Source: Zetaproteobacteria bacterium CG_4_9_14_3_um_filter_54_145 (GTDB lineage: Bacteria > Pseudomonadota > Zetaproteobacteria > Mariprofundales > Mariprofundaceae). Taken from it: 64,000 nt of DNA. Numbering within the stretch: the stretch's first letter is position 1; the number at the start of each line of letters is the position of its first letter. A program made the position numbers and the translations under genes. The stretch lies in the NCBI GenBank assembly GCA_002791575.1, contig PFXI01000014.1, positions 24,975 through 88,974 on the forward strand, read 5' to 3'. The notes below the pieces were generated by a model that did no database searches, was not told the origin of the DNA, and saw only the letters and a program-made list of their open reading frames with translations. This document shows, piece by piece, positions 63,531 through 64,000 of the stretch.

Positions 63531-63805
63531 TCTGGCATCGCGAAGCAGTCCTTGATCAATACCGACTGTTTAATCATCTGAAATCGATCAATCCCGCTGC
63601 CGCCCGAAAAGCGGCAGCATTGATTCAGCAGGGGGCGCACAGCCTTCAGCAGTGGCCTAACCGCTGTCGCCCGATGGGTGATGGCAGTGGCAGGCGGGAG
63701 TTGGTCATTCAATTTGGTTCGGGTGCATTTGTGTTGCGATATGTGCTTGATGACGATGTCATCGTAGTCTTACGTGTTTGGCACTCAAAGGAGCTGCATC
63801 TCTGA
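63515..63805 (+). CDS. RelE/ParE-family toxin
   Basis: 96 residues, RelE/ParE fold: a helical start (IIWHREAVLDQYRLFNHLKSINPAAARKAAALIQ), then strands with RRELVIQFGSGAFVLRYVLDDDVIVVLRVWHSKE. The C-terminal VWHSKE with basic residues upstream resembles the ParE/RelE type; whether it targets gyrase or mRNA cannot be decided. Confidence 0.88.
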   Translation: MPGRIIWHREAVLDQYRLFNHLKSINPAAARKAAALIQQGAHSLQQWPNRCRPMGDGSGRRELVIQFGSGAFVLRYVLDDDVIVVLRVWHSKELHL

Positions 63806-63862
63806 CTCCGTTGATGAGTCCAGCCGGAATAACTCAATAACTTATGCCTGACCCCCGATATT

Positions 63863-63884
63863 GATGCATCAGGTGCATCTTTTT
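63863..63884 (+). terminator. terminator of the toxin-antitoxin operon
   Basis: GATGCA, loop TCAGG, TGCATC (63863-63879) followed by five T. Confidence 0.75.
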
Positions 63885-63920
63885 ACGGCCATGTTCGTTA
63901 TACTTAATGAGGAGCAGTCT

Positions 63921-64000
63921 TTAGCCTGAATAATTCATAAAAAGAGGTGAGCCCCGCCTAACCCATTGATATAATGGTGGTTCCGCAACCCGTGCTTCGG
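63921..64000 (+). mobile_element. possible end of an insertion sequence or repeat at the window edge
   Basis: The last 80 bases are non-coding and include the perfect palindrome TGAATAATTCA (63927-63937). Their character changes from the upstream flank and they could be the left end of a mobile element (an IS1380-like end came to mind), but no transposase is visible before the window stops. Weak. Confidence 0.2.

Noticed and set aside
1-64000. CRISPR array, prophage or rRNA operon
   Set aside because: No regularly spaced repeats, no phage structural genes and no rRNA sequence seen on scanning by eye.

Overview
The window reads as ordinary chromosome from a Gram-negative proteobacterium of mid GC content. 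Signs are the outer-membrane, Tol and Tat genes, an RpoS-type sigma factor, Coq7, a group II truncated globin and several periplasmic c-type cytochromes. The mix of c-type cytochromes, a haem-c sensor kinase, squalene synthesis (HpnCDE) and ubiquinone synthesis would suit a marine Zetaproteobacterium of the Mariprofundus type. That placement is inference from gene content and was not checked by any search. I see no rRNA operon, CRISPR array, prophage or complete insertion sequence.

Layout. 1-5.6 kb: 3' part of an rpoS-like gene, apt, a hairpin-rich non-coding stretch, tRNA-Arg(CCT), gyrA and serS. 5.9-14.5 kb: a tightly coupled six-gene operon: TonB-dependent receptor, two divergent citrate-synthase-like proteins, a thiamine-diphosphate enzyme of the acetolactate synthase family, a periplasmic binding protein and a hybrid histidine kinase. 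14.7-17.9 kb: psd, pssA, then leuA behind a leucine-rich leader peptide and an attenuator. 18-22.4 kb (minus strand): ppdK and a mechanosensitive channel. 22.5-27.4 kb: a signalling operon around a 1167-residue hybrid kinase with a haem-c motif in its sensor domain. 27.5-33.4 kb (minus): yebC-ruvCAB-ybgC-tolQRA and coq7. 33.4-33.7 kb: an AT-rich gap with clustered DnaA boxes. 33.7-36.8 kb (minus): hpnCDE. 36.9-40.1 kb: thiO, then a GC-rich DUF1566 gene lying between two versions of the thiO 3' end. 40.4-42.3 kb: a small unknown protein and a PAS-GGDEF diguanylate cyclase. 42.3-46.3 kb (minus): truncated globin, hemN and three cytochrome c genes. 46.5-49 kb: tatABC and a tandem cyclic-nucleotide-domain protein. 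49-55.2 kb: ferredoxin, gmk, rpoZ, a bifunctional RelA/SpoT gene, ridA, rpmB (minus) and aspS. 55.6-63.2 kb: a small envelope protein, isocitrate dehydrogenase fused to a zinc ribbon, an outer-membrane protein (minus), a hydantoinase/oxoprolinase pair and tsaD. 63.2-63.9 kb: a RelB/RelE-type toxin-antitoxin pair with operator and terminator.

How it fits together. Much of the window is housekeeping: translation, replication, lipid and envelope synthesis, stringent response. The accessory parts are environmental sensing (two large hybrid kinases, five receiver or pseudo-receiver domains, c-di-GMP), redox chemistry (haem sensor, cytochromes, HemN, globin) and uptake through a TonB receptor. The candidates for something undescribed are the receptor/citrate-synthase-like/ThDP-enzyme/kinase operon, the haem-c kinase with a degenerate receiver and degenerate GGDEF domain, the Icd-zinc ribbon fusion, the DUF1566 islet with its four phased GTAAA sites, and the DnaA-box cluster.
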